64,000 nt of DNA, taken from the NCBI GenBank assembly GCA_001584585.1, contig LSYV01000052.1, positions 117,795 to 181,794 of the forward strand, read 5' to 3'. Below, piece after piece: positions 35,593-47,100 of the stretch. Numbering within the stretch: position 1 is the first letter of the stretch; every line of letters begins with the position of its first letter. The position numbers were made by a program, and so were the translations under genes. This stretch comes from Gonium pectorale. Its lineage: Eukaryota; Chlorophyta; Chlorophyceae; Chlamydomonadales; Volvocaceae. The notes under the pieces are model-generated. The model saw only the letters and a list, made by a program, of their open reading frames with translations, was not told the origin of the DNA and did not search any database.

Positions 35593-37917
35593 GACTACGG
35601 CGCTGGCGGTAGTGTTGTTCCTCGTAACATCAGACCTAATTTGAACTTGCATGCATCATGCATGGGCGGGAGTTCCGGCCCGGCTCTGCTTGCCTCGAGG
35701 GCGGGGCGGCGTCTCGCTCGTGCGCCGCCGGGGCCCGGCTGGAAATCGCCCCCGCACCCGCCCAGCCCTACATTGGGCGTGGTGGCGGGAGGGGACGGAA
35801 AGCGCGTGTGGAAGAAGCGTGTGGATTGTGGATTGTGGCGGGTGGTGTGTCTGGCACCGATAGTCGTGCCGGGGCGGGGCAGGCGGACGCTAGAGTCGTG
35901 GACGGTGCTGGGCGGCAGCGGCTGTACGGTGGGAGGAGCGGGAAGGGCCGGCACATGGCTCGTGCTGACACTGTAGGCTGATGGCTGGAGTTGCTGCGCA
36001 GCGGACGGGGTGGGTCAGGAGTGCGGGCGCGAACTGGGCCAGTAGGCTGGGCGTGGGAGAGGGGCCGGATCGGAGGAAGGGGAGGCGGCCGAGCGGGAGC
36101 TGGGGCCACGCAGGTCGTACGTTTGGTCCCTGGGGGCAGCGACCCCCGGGTCTTCCACGCCGTCCCCGCCGCTATGGGGCAGCCCGCCTCTCCTGTTGCT
36201 TTTGTTCCATTGTGGGGGCGCGCGTGCGGGCTGCGCTGTTTTTCGGGCTCCTGGGCGGCTGGCGCGCGCCCCGCAGCGCCCCGCTTCCGCGCGTGCGCTG
36301 TTTTTCTTTTGTGCTGTACGTAACTGCAAGTGCCTATTTTCAGTGCTGCGGACTCACTTCATTGTACACAGTTTAAGCAGTGGCTCTTGTAACGTGTCGA
36401 ACACTGACCACACGGAAATGCGGGGCGTATGGGGGAGCAGAGGATTGCTCGCCAGGATGCAGCTACAAGATCCTGACGCAGGGCGCGGCAGGGCGAAGAC
36501 AAGAGAGGGTCGAAACAGCGCTCCCGATAAGGCAACCCACCCAACTCTGCCTGGACCCCAGCTGCCAACCGGCCACAAGTGGCACAGTAGAGGTGCTGAC
36601 ATGGTGAGGCATGTGGTGACGGGTGACTGGTGAGGTGCCTCACAGCACCATCGCCACGGCTGAGCGTGGGCTAAACCGCACGGGGAGCCAGGCCAGCGGC
36701 GGGGCCAGGCCAGCATCCAACATCAGGGTGCGGTCGGGCCCAAGCAGCGGCGTACGATCTAGGACGACCAACCGTCGACCAACCCCACCGCCCGCACTGC
36801 GTCAGACTTTGCACTGTCTTACTTGGAGCTGCAGAGCTGCATGAAGATACGCATCAGAGATGTCTGACTCGTTTGGCCTGAGCCATTCCATGGCTGTGTT
36901 CATCGACGGCGCGCGCATTTTCTTCGGTACCCTCGTGCCGCTGTTGGGCAGCCCCCTCGTACCTCTTGCTGCGGTATCGGTCAACAGTATCTCCGGCAGG
37001 CCGGAAGGTAGTGCGTGCCCAGGCATCGCGAATGTGACCTTCATGAAATGCGACTTCGTCAGGACGCCTTCTGCATGAGTCCCGCATGACCTCCTTGCCT
37101 TGCCCCAAGCCTCTGAAAATCAAGCCTTATGACAGCCCATCGCGCCTGGACCCTCCCCTCCCACACGGCACCTGCTGCAGGTCCCTACGCGCCGCGGCAC
37201 GTCGGTGACGTGCCCCGTCCTGGCGGGGGCGGGGGCGGGGGCGGCGCTAACTCTTCCAGCCCGGGCAGCAGCCGGCACGCTTTGAGCAAGGCCATTCGGT
37301 GGGTGGGTAGGAGGGGCGGCAAGGAGGGATGGGCGGCTGGGGCCTAGTACACGCGGGGTCGCATGTCCAAGTGTCCACCTGTTGGGGTGGAAGGCGCTTA
37401 CTGGCTGCCTCTACGGTTGGACCTTTGGGCCCATGCCGTCTCTCTCAGTTCCTTCAGGAGGCAAGGGGATTTATATGAGGGAAAGAGTGGGAGCGGTGAG
37501 CGGGGCATGCGCTGCGCAGCGTCAGTATTGGCAGCGCTGGCGCTATGCGGGACGCAGGTGGCGGGCTGCGCGGCCAAGCAAGGGGGGGAGGTCAAGATTG
37601 GGTGGGTTGGGGTGCGGGCAGGGGGTTGCCATCCAGGCGGTTTGCTAGCAGCTTCCTTCAGGCGACCGAGGCGGGGCTGCGGGGCCTTGCCAACAGCCCA
37701 GAGGACGGCGCGGCACTCCGTGCACGCTGCAAGGCTTCCTCCGGGCGAGGGGTGGGGCGGGACAGGGTGGGTGGCGGGGTGCTGGGGCGGTGGGCGGGGT
37801 GCGTCTCCTAAAGTCTCGGTGCGTCTCGGTGCGGCCCCGCGATAACCAAGACCCAGCGGGCCCAGCCGTCCCAGTGCCGACTCCGGCCCCATAGCCCACC
37901 GGCAGTGAGGGCGCTTC

Positions 37918-40192
37918 ATGGCCCGCAGACCCCTCTGTGCCGCGTGCCGGCGGCGCGTGACCACGGCGGAGTTGCGGCAGCAGGCGGACTGGGAGGAGCG
38001 GGCGGAGGCGACGGAGGAGCGGGGGCAGCCATTGCCCGCGCCGCTGCTCGAGTGCGCCGCCTGCCACCGCTGCTTCCACTCCAAGTGCTTGGGGAATGCT
38101 GCGCCGGCGGCAGCGCGGGCAGAGAGGCCGGAGGGGGCTGCCCGCGGCCCGTGGTTCCACAGCGGCGAGTGCCGCCAGGCAGGTTGAGGGGAGGGGAGGC
38201 TTCCTTCCTTCCTCCGCTGCAGCTGTGGGACGGCACCGTTGTACGGCAGTCCGCATCCTCTGGAATGGCCGGGGGTGGGGCGCTGGAGGGCAAGCGCGCT
38301 GGTGTGCTGGGGGTGCTGAAGCCCTGGTTGGGGATCCCGGGGCGTCAGGGTTCGCGTGTTTGCTGCCACCCGCGTGTTGCACCACGCCCCGTTGGTCTGG
38401 GCTTCCCACCGAAGCGCAAGGATCGCCATCTCCTCCCGTCGTGTCCAGCCCCTCGAAAGCCCCAAACCCAGCCCCCTGCGGCCATGCCAACCCTGCCGGG
38501 CCCGTGCCGGCCTCCCGTCGCACCCCGCACTCACTTGCCCTGCTCATTGCTCATTCCCTCCGCATCCTCTTCATATCTGCCCTCCCGCCCCTCCCCATCC
38601 AACCCCCAGGTCCATCGTGCCCTACAGCGGTTGTGCGGGTCCGGGCCCCTCCCCGCGGGACCCAACCCCAGCCCCAACGCAGCGCCCTCGGACAGCCGCG
38701 CTGGTTGCGGCAGCGGCGGGGGCGGGGGCGGCGACGATGGCGGTGTTGGCGACGATGCCAGCCCGGAGCTGGCTGTACGGCTGTATGATTGCCGTAGATC
38801 GAGCCATGCCGTACAGGCGGGCCTGCGGCGCGTGCACGGCGTGCTGTCGACAGAATTCGGTTATTCGTTAGCCGACTGCCGGCAGTTTGACTATGCGGCG
38901 GTGCTGACGAGGGTAGGTGGTTGGGAGGTGGGAGGTGAGGAGCGAGGTGAGGAGTTCCACCACCGTTATCGATCTTTGGAGCTTCCTGTTGGGCGGACGG
39001 CGCCCGACCCCAACCCTGCCGCACGCAACGTGCCCCGCGCCGCTTGCCTCGGCCATTCAGGCACCCCAGTCCTTACCCTAACCAAGTCGCTGCCGAGACT
39101 TGTACCTTTGACGAGCAACGTAACATACACTCATACTGTAACTCTAGATGCTTACCACATCCTACCCGGCCTCTTCGCCCCATCCGTCAACCGCCCCTAA
39201 GGGCTCAACCGCCGTGTCGGCCGCCCTGCTGGACGTGTACGGCGCTGACCTGGCCGAGTTGTACTGCATAGCCACCCGTACGGCGCTCCAGCGACGTGGG
39301 TACGGCAGGGTGCTGGTACGGCAGCTCGAAGTATCCCTGGGCGCCGCAGGTGGGCGGCCTTCGTGGCTTGCTGCCCTGGCGGGTGGGCTGGGGCTTGTGC
39401 GGTAATCGAGAAGACGGCGATGAGCTCGGGCCGCCAGCGTGGGTGGGTGGGTGGGTGGGCGAGAAGGCGAGCGGGCGCGTGGGCGGGCGTGTGCGTGGGA
39501 GCAGGCGATCAGGTCGGTGGTCAAACATGGTCCGGAGGGCTTGGGTTTGGGGGGACAAGAGAAGAGGTGCGCGTGTTGGGCCCCGCAGCGACGCTAGGCG
39601 TGCCTTGCGGCAGCTGCCTGCCGCACTGCAGTAGGACGATGTTTCGTACAGGCGGTCTTCCGGAGCCAGTGAGACGAGTAGCACCGCGACGCATGCTGGG
39701 TGGCGCCTGTGGCGCGCGCCCTTGGGATGGATGGGGGCACCGATGAAGGGGGGAGGGGCCTTCAGAGCCGCCAATAGCCACAGCCGGTCAACTGGCGGGC
39801 GGTCCTGCGGAGGGCGCGCATAAGGCATTAGGGTTGGCTCCCGACAACGCCCTTTAGCAGGTCGTGGAATATACCGTATGGCAAGTGCTGCCGCCACCGC
39901 AACACCAACTGACAACTGACGGTGCAACTGGCACACAGGCGTACGGCGGCTGCTGATCAGCGTTGACGACGACGACGAGGTCAACGCCGGCGTGTGGCAG
40001 GAGCGTTTCGGTTTCCAGCCGTTGGAGGTTCCGGAGCTGAAGCAGCTGGGGGACGCGTTCGCGGCCTTTGGCGCCGCCGAGGCGGCGGGGACGGTGTTCC
40101 TGGCCAAGACGCTGTCGGCAGCGCCGGCACCGGCGCCGCCAGCGGCGGCTGCGACGTCAGGAGGGCCAAGCCAGGCACCCCCGCGGGGCTAG
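37918..40192 (+). CDS. Zinc-finger plus GNAT acetyltransferase, IDM1/ROS4-like
   Basis: Four exons give 339 residues: 37918-38178, 38610-38912, 39148-39349, 39939-40192. Exon 1 is a Cys/His zinc finger (LCAACRRR, LLECAACHRCFHSKCLG, WFHSGEC), like the second, atypical PHD-type finger of plant IDM1-class proteins. Exon 2 matches the linker before the acetyltransferase (GYSLADCRQFDYAAVLTR). Exons 3-4 form a GNAT fold: AELYCIATRTALQRRGYGRVLV is the acetyl-CoA motif A region, and VWQERFGFQPL plus TVFLAKTL close the domain. Plant relatives acetylate histone H3 and oppose DNA methylation; that role here is inference. It lacks the long N-terminal half and the first PHD finger of plant relatives. The ATG at 37918 lies seven residues before the first cysteine. 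Joining exons 1 and 2 in frame needs a GC-AG intron (CAG|GCAGGT); the GT four bases later breaks the frame. Confidence 0.72.
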
Positions 40193-40722
40193 GCCGAGGG
40201 GCCCGGCGGCGGCGACACCGCCCGAGCGTCTGCTGCGGCGTCGGTCGCTCGGTGGGAGGTAGGGACGAGGGCGAAGCACGATCAGCAGGCGGCCCCGCGG
40301 GGCTTTGCTGTCAGCCGGCGAACACATAGATCGGTAGGCATCAGCGATGACTCCAGCGAGGGAAGATTGGCACATGAATGCAGTATCAGTCAGTGGCCCT
40401 CGTGGTACGGCCGCGGCTGTCAAGCGTCTTTGGACGAGGCGGGATTCCGGTGGGCCGGGGGAAAGTGCCGCCGGCAGCGCTTGCTGCGGTGACGCCTGGT
40501 GAAGGCGTCTGCAGAACGGTTGGGTTGGGCCAGTGTGGGCGCTCTGTGGAGACACGCAAGCCCCGACACGTACGTGAAAAACTTGCTGAAGCTACTCGGA
40601 CTGAGACGAAAGGTTTTAGGTATGCTTGAAGCGCGCGAGGGATACCTGTTTTTCGTGCATTCATCGCCCTCCTTAATGCTCCCTACCTCACCCGACCGAA
40701 GTTAGTTGTACAGTAGTCGGAC

Positions 40723-40727
40723 TGTAA
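40723..40727 (+). terminator. Poly(A) signal TGTAA of the zinc-finger/GNAT gene
   Basis: A TGTAA lies 531 bases past the stop codon, in an AT-richer context, giving a 3' UTR of ordinary length for these algae. Confidence 0.6.
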
Positions 40728-40820
40728 TATAATGCGAAAGGATAATTTGGAACGACCACATATTGTCAATGCAAGTTTTTATCGTATCTGTCAGTTTTCT
40801 GCATTCGTCGGGTGCGGAAA

Positions 40821-40866
40821 GCAGTACTTGCCCCTCCGGAACGTGATGGCTTAGAGGGGCAAGTAC
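40821..40866. repeat. Inverted repeat with 13-bp perfect arms
   Basis: GTACTTGCCCCTC (40824-40836) pairs with GAGGGGCAAGTAC (40854-40866) across a 17-base loop. GTACTGC and GCAGTAC flank the stem again. It lies just past the poly(A) signal of the zinc-finger/GNAT gene. Confidence 0.8.
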
Positions 40867-41097
40867 CCGTACTGCTTCTGCATCCGAACAACACCCGCAG
40901 AACATAGTGGCATTGAATGACGATGACTTGAAGCAACAGCATGCGGCCATCCCGGCAATGATACATTTTTTGCGTCAATAGTACGGCTCAAACTATGGGA
41001 TCCATCCATTGTAGTTCGGATTCCAGCATTCCACACGAAATACAAACATTTAGTAGTGGTAGCTGCTTGCTGCAGGCAGTCATAGATACAAGCAAGA

Positions 41098-41316
41098 ATG
41101 GCTTTTGACTGGCCTTTCGCCGCGTTCCTCTTTGCCTTCATAGTTGTGTGGAACTTGGTATCTATATTCCTCGTGCCGCCGAGACGCTCTGGTAATGACG
41201 CAGATGATTGTAGCGAGGACAGCGATGCGTGGAACGACCACGATGCACAGCTGGCAGCAAGAGGAGGCATGAAGTCCTCTTCCAAAAGGCAAGCTATAGC
41301 TGTCGAGCTCCCATAA
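41098..41316 (+). CDS. Possible small membrane protein, 72 residues
   Basis: An ATG-initiated frame encodes a hydrophobic segment (about residues 7-26, FAAFLFAFIVVWNLVSIFLV) followed by an acidic Asp/Ser-rich stretch and a short basic end. It could be a single-pass small protein, the first exon of an unseen gene, or chance. Local GC is lower than in the other genes. I do not recognise it. Confidence 0.25.
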   Translation: MAFDWPFAAFLFAFIVVWNLVSIFLVPPRRSGNDADDCSEDSDAWNDHDAQLAARGGMKSSSKRQAIAVELP

Positions 41317-44159
41317 GCTACGGGGGCTTCTGGCTGGGACCGTGTATTGAGGTACCCACAACTGCATGTTTGCGGAGCCGCGCAGGAGGCAAAGCTGCCG
41401 CCGAAAAGGTGCATCTCCACCCTTACGCCGGTAGTTGGCCAACCATGGTAGGTGGTGTAGTGTAACGTAGTGCTATCGCTTCCCTGGTCCACCTCGGATG
41501 CCCGCCTGCTGCCCTCCTCCATGCCTCCTCGTCTGCAGCGACAACAGCGAACACTGTTATGGCCTTCAGCACCATCGCTCCGCAGGGCTCTCTATCTATG
41601 AACTTCCCAGACACACATCCTGGCGCGGCGGTGTTGACCCCAGCCGCTGCTAACGATCCCCATGCACACCCGCCCGCCGGTGAGCCTGACGAACAACATC
41701 ATCGTGTCGATCGTGTGCTACAGACAGCCACTACGTCAAACACAGCGCCCGCCGGGTCTTCCGTGTCCTCTGGCTTCCTGGCGTTCGCGGGGCACGCTGG
41801 CTTTCTGCAAGCAGTCGAAGAGGTGCGTTTGCTATAGCGCCTCACCAGGTAACCTCGCCGCTGCCCCAAATCAGGAGGACCCGCCTGCTCATCATCGTCT
41901 CCGTCGCCCACCATGCCTTGTACCCCGCGCCCTACTGGCAACGTCGCACCGTTGGGTTTGTACGACCGTTGATGTACCCTCCCCTGAATCTGCTTTTGCA
42001 TTTTTCACAGCCTACGTTCTAGGTCCTACCATTACCAAGCACTGCACAGCACATGCAGTGTGTCACTCCGCTGAAAGTGTCCTCATTGCACCCTCATTGC
42101 AGCTTTCCCTTTTTGGGCTCGGCTTCACCCGCCACACGCAGGGCCGCCGCGGTGCGCCAAGACGCGCCTCCCTGACGTGACCCCATCGCTGCTCGTGGAC
42201 TCGCCCCCGGTTCGAGCACTCGTCACTGCCATGTCCCCAACCAGACGATGCAGCACGGTACCGGCCCCAGCCGTACGTGTGCATGTAAGTGCATGCCACC
42301 CGATGCACGGCAAGGCGCACGATGGGCGTGACACGGTATTGGCAGTTGGCCGACAGTTGGCCGTAGGTTGCTGGCTGTTGGTTGTTCTTTTCTCTTTCTG
42401 TGGGTGAGGTTGCAGGTAGGAGAGATGAGGAGGGGCGGAGACGACGGAAGAGAGCCTGGTTCGATTCTCACGCCCCACTTGAAGACTTCGGCTGACGGCC
42501 GACCGGCACGGACTACAGGGTGTTGCCTCCACGTTCTTGGTGGGTGCTGGTCGAGCGTTTGGAGAGGGAAGAGGCAGCCCCGTAAGCCAGATAGTGACGG
42601 GAAGGGATTCAGACCCACAACGTGAGGACATCTGTCTATCACTCGTGCGTAGGTGCTACTACCGTTATTGGTGTCCAAACAAGGCCATGACCATGCCTCA
42701 TCACGGGGTTCACCAAAAAATGTTGTACAGCGTTGTGGAACTGTCCAAGAGGTGTAGCACGAGGTTGCAGCATCATAGCAGGATAAGAGGGAGGCGCAGT
42801 TTCTCGTGCGGGCCGGGGTATTCTCCCCGAAGATCTCCCCGGGTATAGGCGCCAGGATATGCGCGGGCCTGGGCCGTAGGCGCCAGCCGCCCGAACGCAT
42901 GATGTCTGGCGGAGCCTTTGCCATGCTCCCGTATAGGCCTGTAAACGAACCTCAGTAGGGGTGTAGGGCCTTCCAGCGCTTCTGAGCGGCCCGAACGGCC
43001 AGTAAGGGCCATACACAGAATCGTTGCATATGTTTCAGTCCGTTCTCGGCTGCACAGGTGAGGTCGGGCTTCACGTGACGTTTGATTCGGCGGCTGCATG
43101 CAATAGCGTGTGGGCTGTGGGGTGCTGATTTCTTGCTGAATTGGGGACGATAACGCTTGGGGTCCGCCACTGCTGGCTGCTGCTCGACGGCGATACGGAA
43201 CCCGCCGGAAACTCGCGGCGACCGCCATCTTGAGTACGCTATTATTCTGCGGATTTGATTTTTGTCGGCGAGTCCGGTGCATGCCCCGGCGTGTTTTGAG
43301 TCGCCCTTTTATGGCAAGGGGCGGAGGCGCAAGTTCTGGGTTTCGTCAACGTAGAAAGGGCAGAGTTTCCAGCGTTTGATGAAAGTCCTTATGTTAGGCC
43401 TAATGTTAGGCGCACCTTGCCGCAAGCGCATCCGCTTCGAGACGATGACAAACATGTAGTGACGGACCAATGGAGGAGGGCAGCAACGTAAACAATTTAA
43501 AATGCCCGCATGATTCTGGAGCCATGTGCACGGCGTTTTATGCTTACCTGCATGCTTTGGAATCAACGGTCATCCGTAATAAGGGCATAGTGGTCCTCCA
43601 CTTAGGTAACAGATGCATATATGTAAAGGTTATGAACATAATGCGTGTTTAGGATAGCGGAGAACGCAGAGTCGTGTCTGGCATACCGCTGTACCAGCAG
43701 TGCGTCAGGCCTTTGTGACAGTTCGGCCTCAGCCATACCTTTGCCACCAATTGCAATGCAAATTCAATACCATTCCGGCCCAAGTTACGTTGACAAACAA
43801 AGCGAGCGTTCCGGGAGGCGCCAACCCTGAGGCCTTACATGACAAAGAGCTAAACACCGCATCCTGTTTGCGTTAATGAATGCCTAGCTGGGCAGAATGG
43901 CAGCAAGCCGTTAGCGCTCGCCAACTTTTCGCGGGTCCAGGCGCCCAGGCCCGTGGACAAGTACGCCAGAACTTCTCGACATTGCAGTTCGCATGGAGGT
44001 AGGCTCAGGCGGAATGGAACGGGGACGCTCGGATTCCGAGCCGTTAACGACAGGGTAGGGCGCTACCGGCACGCGATAGGAGCCAGTGCGCATTCAATCT
44101 TCAGCAGATTTATCAAAATGGTATTTGCACCGGGTGCGATACCTTGCGGCTCCTAGGGC
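41317..44159. other. Lower-GC intergenic region
   Basis: No frame longer than about 230 codons is supported and none shows family similarity. It contains one dispersed repeat copy (41845-41996) and should include the promoter and 5' UTR of the CDKL-like gene at its right end. Confidence 0.5.
41845..41996 (-). repeat. Dispersed repeat family 2, copy A
   Basis: Its reverse complement is similar to 45288-45440. In one frame both copies encode related peptides: here LPVGRGVQGMVGDGDDDEQ and there [17 protein letters not shown]. That suggests a fragment of a mobile-element reading frame rather than plain noncoding repeat. Confidence 0.6.
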
Positions 44160-47100
44160 ATGGCTACTTTAACCAGTAAGTTCTGTCCAAATTCGAATGC
44201 CCCCTCCCCTCGTCTCATCTCACAGCGCTACGAGTATCTTGAAACAATCAGCTCTGGGGCCTACGGAGTCTGCTACAAGGTTCTGGATACGGTGACTGGC
44301 CAGCACTGTGCGGCCAAGGGAATCAAGTCCGCGCATGAAGATGTTGAGGTAGGTTGTTTGCACTCGCCTTTCGTGTTTCAGTGATGCGCGCATATTTTGA
44401 GGCAGCGGGGGGCCACAAGCCACACTGTCTGCATGGAGCGGCAATCGGGGCAGCACCGAAAGCTCCATCCATCGCAACAGCCAGAGATTGCCATCCCTTG
44501 CGAGCCTGCGCCCGCGTCGTGTGGTGCGCTTTTTGCGGTTGCGGTAGCTACCAGACAACGCCAACCCCTTCGCGAACCCGGCACCCTAGCCGAAAAAATG
44601 ATGACGAGGTCGCCCGCTCCTCTGCACAAATGGGGAGGCTTTTTGCACGCAAACGCGCGCTGCTCGCTTTTGTCGAACACCACTGGTCACCAATCAACCT
44701 GTCTAAAGACGGCTGGCAGCGTTCCGACCCAATCGGTGATGCACAACGTTCTCGAGGGGTTTCAAGCCTGGGCGCTGCCCTGCCCCCCAGGTTATGCGCC
44801 TCACGCTCCGGGAGGTCCGAATCCTCAAGTCCCTGCCCCCGCACGTCAACATCGTGCGGCTCCTTGAGGCATTCAGGAGCCAGAGCGGCAGGTGGGAACG
44901 TTGCCACAGACTTACCATTTTCGGGGGCTTGAGCCCTTTACGGGACCAGATTGCAGTTTGACACTCCCATCGCGGAGCATGGCTGTGTCGGGTCGTCGTT
45001 CGAACACGGCACGGCTACAAAAGGGGGTTGGGCTGAACCGCTACGCTACTCTCTGCTGCGCTGCAGCGGCTGAGCCAGGCTGAGCCCGGCAACGTTGCCT
45101 CATAAAATAGCGCAGGCTGCAGCAGAGCTCTGCGACATCATTTGCTGGCTTTGGCAAGTGCCCTCCCACCCCCGCACCCCCATGACAGCATAGTTCACCC
45201 CGTGAATGCGCGCAAGGCCATCACTGAGGCATAGTTAGGGAGGAGCGGGCGCGCTCAGCCGGCCGGAGGAACAGTGGTGCCGATAAAAAAAGAGAACCAG
45301 AAACGGGGAAGGCAGCCTCTACGGACATACACACCCGAGGGTGTGATGTTTCCAGCAGGGCGCCGAGTACAGGGTATGGCGGGCGAGGTAGACGAGCAGA
45401 CGCCCCCCCCGCTGTGTTACCAGAATAGTTACCTGACTATAAGTAGAGGGCCCGGCAAGCGGTCGACGAAGGGGCCAGTCCATCGGCGGCTAGCGGTTAC
45501 CATTCGCGGGTCGCCCAGCCCGCACCCCCGAACCGCCGATCGGCATAATACAGACCTGGAATGGATGAGAAAGAGAGAGAAACACGGAGTCAGGAACCGT
45601 CTGCGCTCGAAGCAGTCGCGGGCATGTGGACAACGTTGACGCGCAGAAGCAGGCCATAGCATTCCCCTCCCCGTAGTTGGCCGCCGATGGACTGGCAGGA
45701 AAGAGAGGGGGTAGGCAGCCCGGGCGTGGTGGAGGGGCCCGGGTACGGCAGCGGGTCCTACGTGCACGGGCTCGGGGAAAGGGGAAACGGGGCAAAGGAA
45801 CGAGGCGACGGCGATAAAGCCAAGATAGCTAACGGGGCGCCCTTACAGCAGCGCGTCTCGCCGGCGTCGGCGTGCGGGTGTTGCTGCAAGGGGCCCCGTG
45901 GCGTTGCTGTGCGGGGACGAGCGCAAGAAGAGGGTGTCAACCGATACCAGATTCCCCTTTTGGTTGGTCACGGGGATGCCGGATTCCCAGTTTCGGCCAA
46001 AAACAGATACCGGATGCCCGGGGGCGGGGATGCCGGATGCCCGGGGGCGGGGATGCCGGATGCCCGGGGGCGCCGGGGCGGAGATGCCGGATGAGCGGTA
46101 TCTGGATTGCGGATTCCCACTCCACAGGATGACGGATGCACCTTGCTACCCGCAGCCCCTCCCCTCCCCTCTTTTCCCCTCCCCTCCCCGTACGCCATCA
46201 CTCCGTATTACTTCAACATGCAACCATATGGTCACGCGGAAGTACGAGGAGTACGGCTGTCGCGTTTGCCATTCTTGTGTGCCATGGTGATCTCGTAATG
46301 CTATCGATATCAGAACACGTTCTTCTTGCATGCACATATGAGTATCTTGTGCAACGATCGACGTGTTGCAAACTTATCCGCGTGGCAGGGATTCTGAACC
46401 CGTATCACATCAAAGAATAAAGCAGAGAATATTGAAGCCACCTAATGGCTTAAAACGCAATTCTGTGACGGGAGTCACGAACCACTGGTTCACAGGGGAC
46501 CTGACATCTGCCCGAACGAGGAAGGAAAGCTCTAGAACCAAAGCAGCCGTTATCATACAAGCTTTGAAATGAACCGTTTCTTGTTGATTCCTGCTGTTCC
46601 TGCTGCCTCTGCTGCCCAACGTCGCTATTGGTTGGGCCTGGCCTGGGTTTGCCTGGTTTGCCTAACACAAAAGGGCATTATACAAGTTAGTTAAAGTGAT
46701 TTGCAATGTTTTTGGAGTCAAAGGAGGGGCATGCTTTCATGGTCCTGGACGCCGGGTTGGGTACGTGCGTACGAGAGACACGCGCATGTACTGCATGCAA
46801 TCCACGGCCAGCTGCGGGCTAGCTGCGTTACATGGGTATCTAAGATGGCGGGAGGCTGGCAGCTGGGATGGCAGATGCCGGGGCGGGAAAGATTCCCGGA
46901 TGCCAGATGCGCCCTTCCACAACCCTCCAAAGATGCCGGATGCCACCCTGTCCCCGTGACCAACCAAAATGGGAATCTGGTATCGGTTGACACCCTCTTG
47001 CGCAAGGCAATGGCGGCTGGGGTGGGGCCCTGCCTTGGGATGTCAGCATGCCACGGACCCCGCGCGGCCGATGCGGCCCACGGATGGGATTCCCACAAAT

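Larger units (their letters stand above)
33427..37917. other. 3' UTR of the CHASE kinase, then intergenic DNA
   Basis: The first roughly 2.2 kb, up to the TGTAA at 35588, is probably 3' UTR. Bases 35606-37917 should hold the promoter and any 5' UTR of the zinc-finger/GNAT gene. The stretch 36380-37080 has lower GC and short frames on both strands without family similarity. A minus-strand frame of 298 codons at 34756-35652 has Pro/Thr/Arg-biased composition and looks like a shadow. Confidence 0.45.

Noticed and set aside
34756..35652. 298-codon minus-strand frame starting with ATG
   Set aside because: It lies antisense to the CHASE-kinase 3' UTR, is Pro/Thr/Arg-biased and has no recognisable domain. 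No splice or poly(A) context supports it.
42425..42640. tRNA or tRNA-derived SINE (GGTTCGATTC at about 42457, GGATTCAGACCC at about 42607)
   Set aside because: The flanking bases do not form a T stem, and no acceptor stem or A box could be placed.
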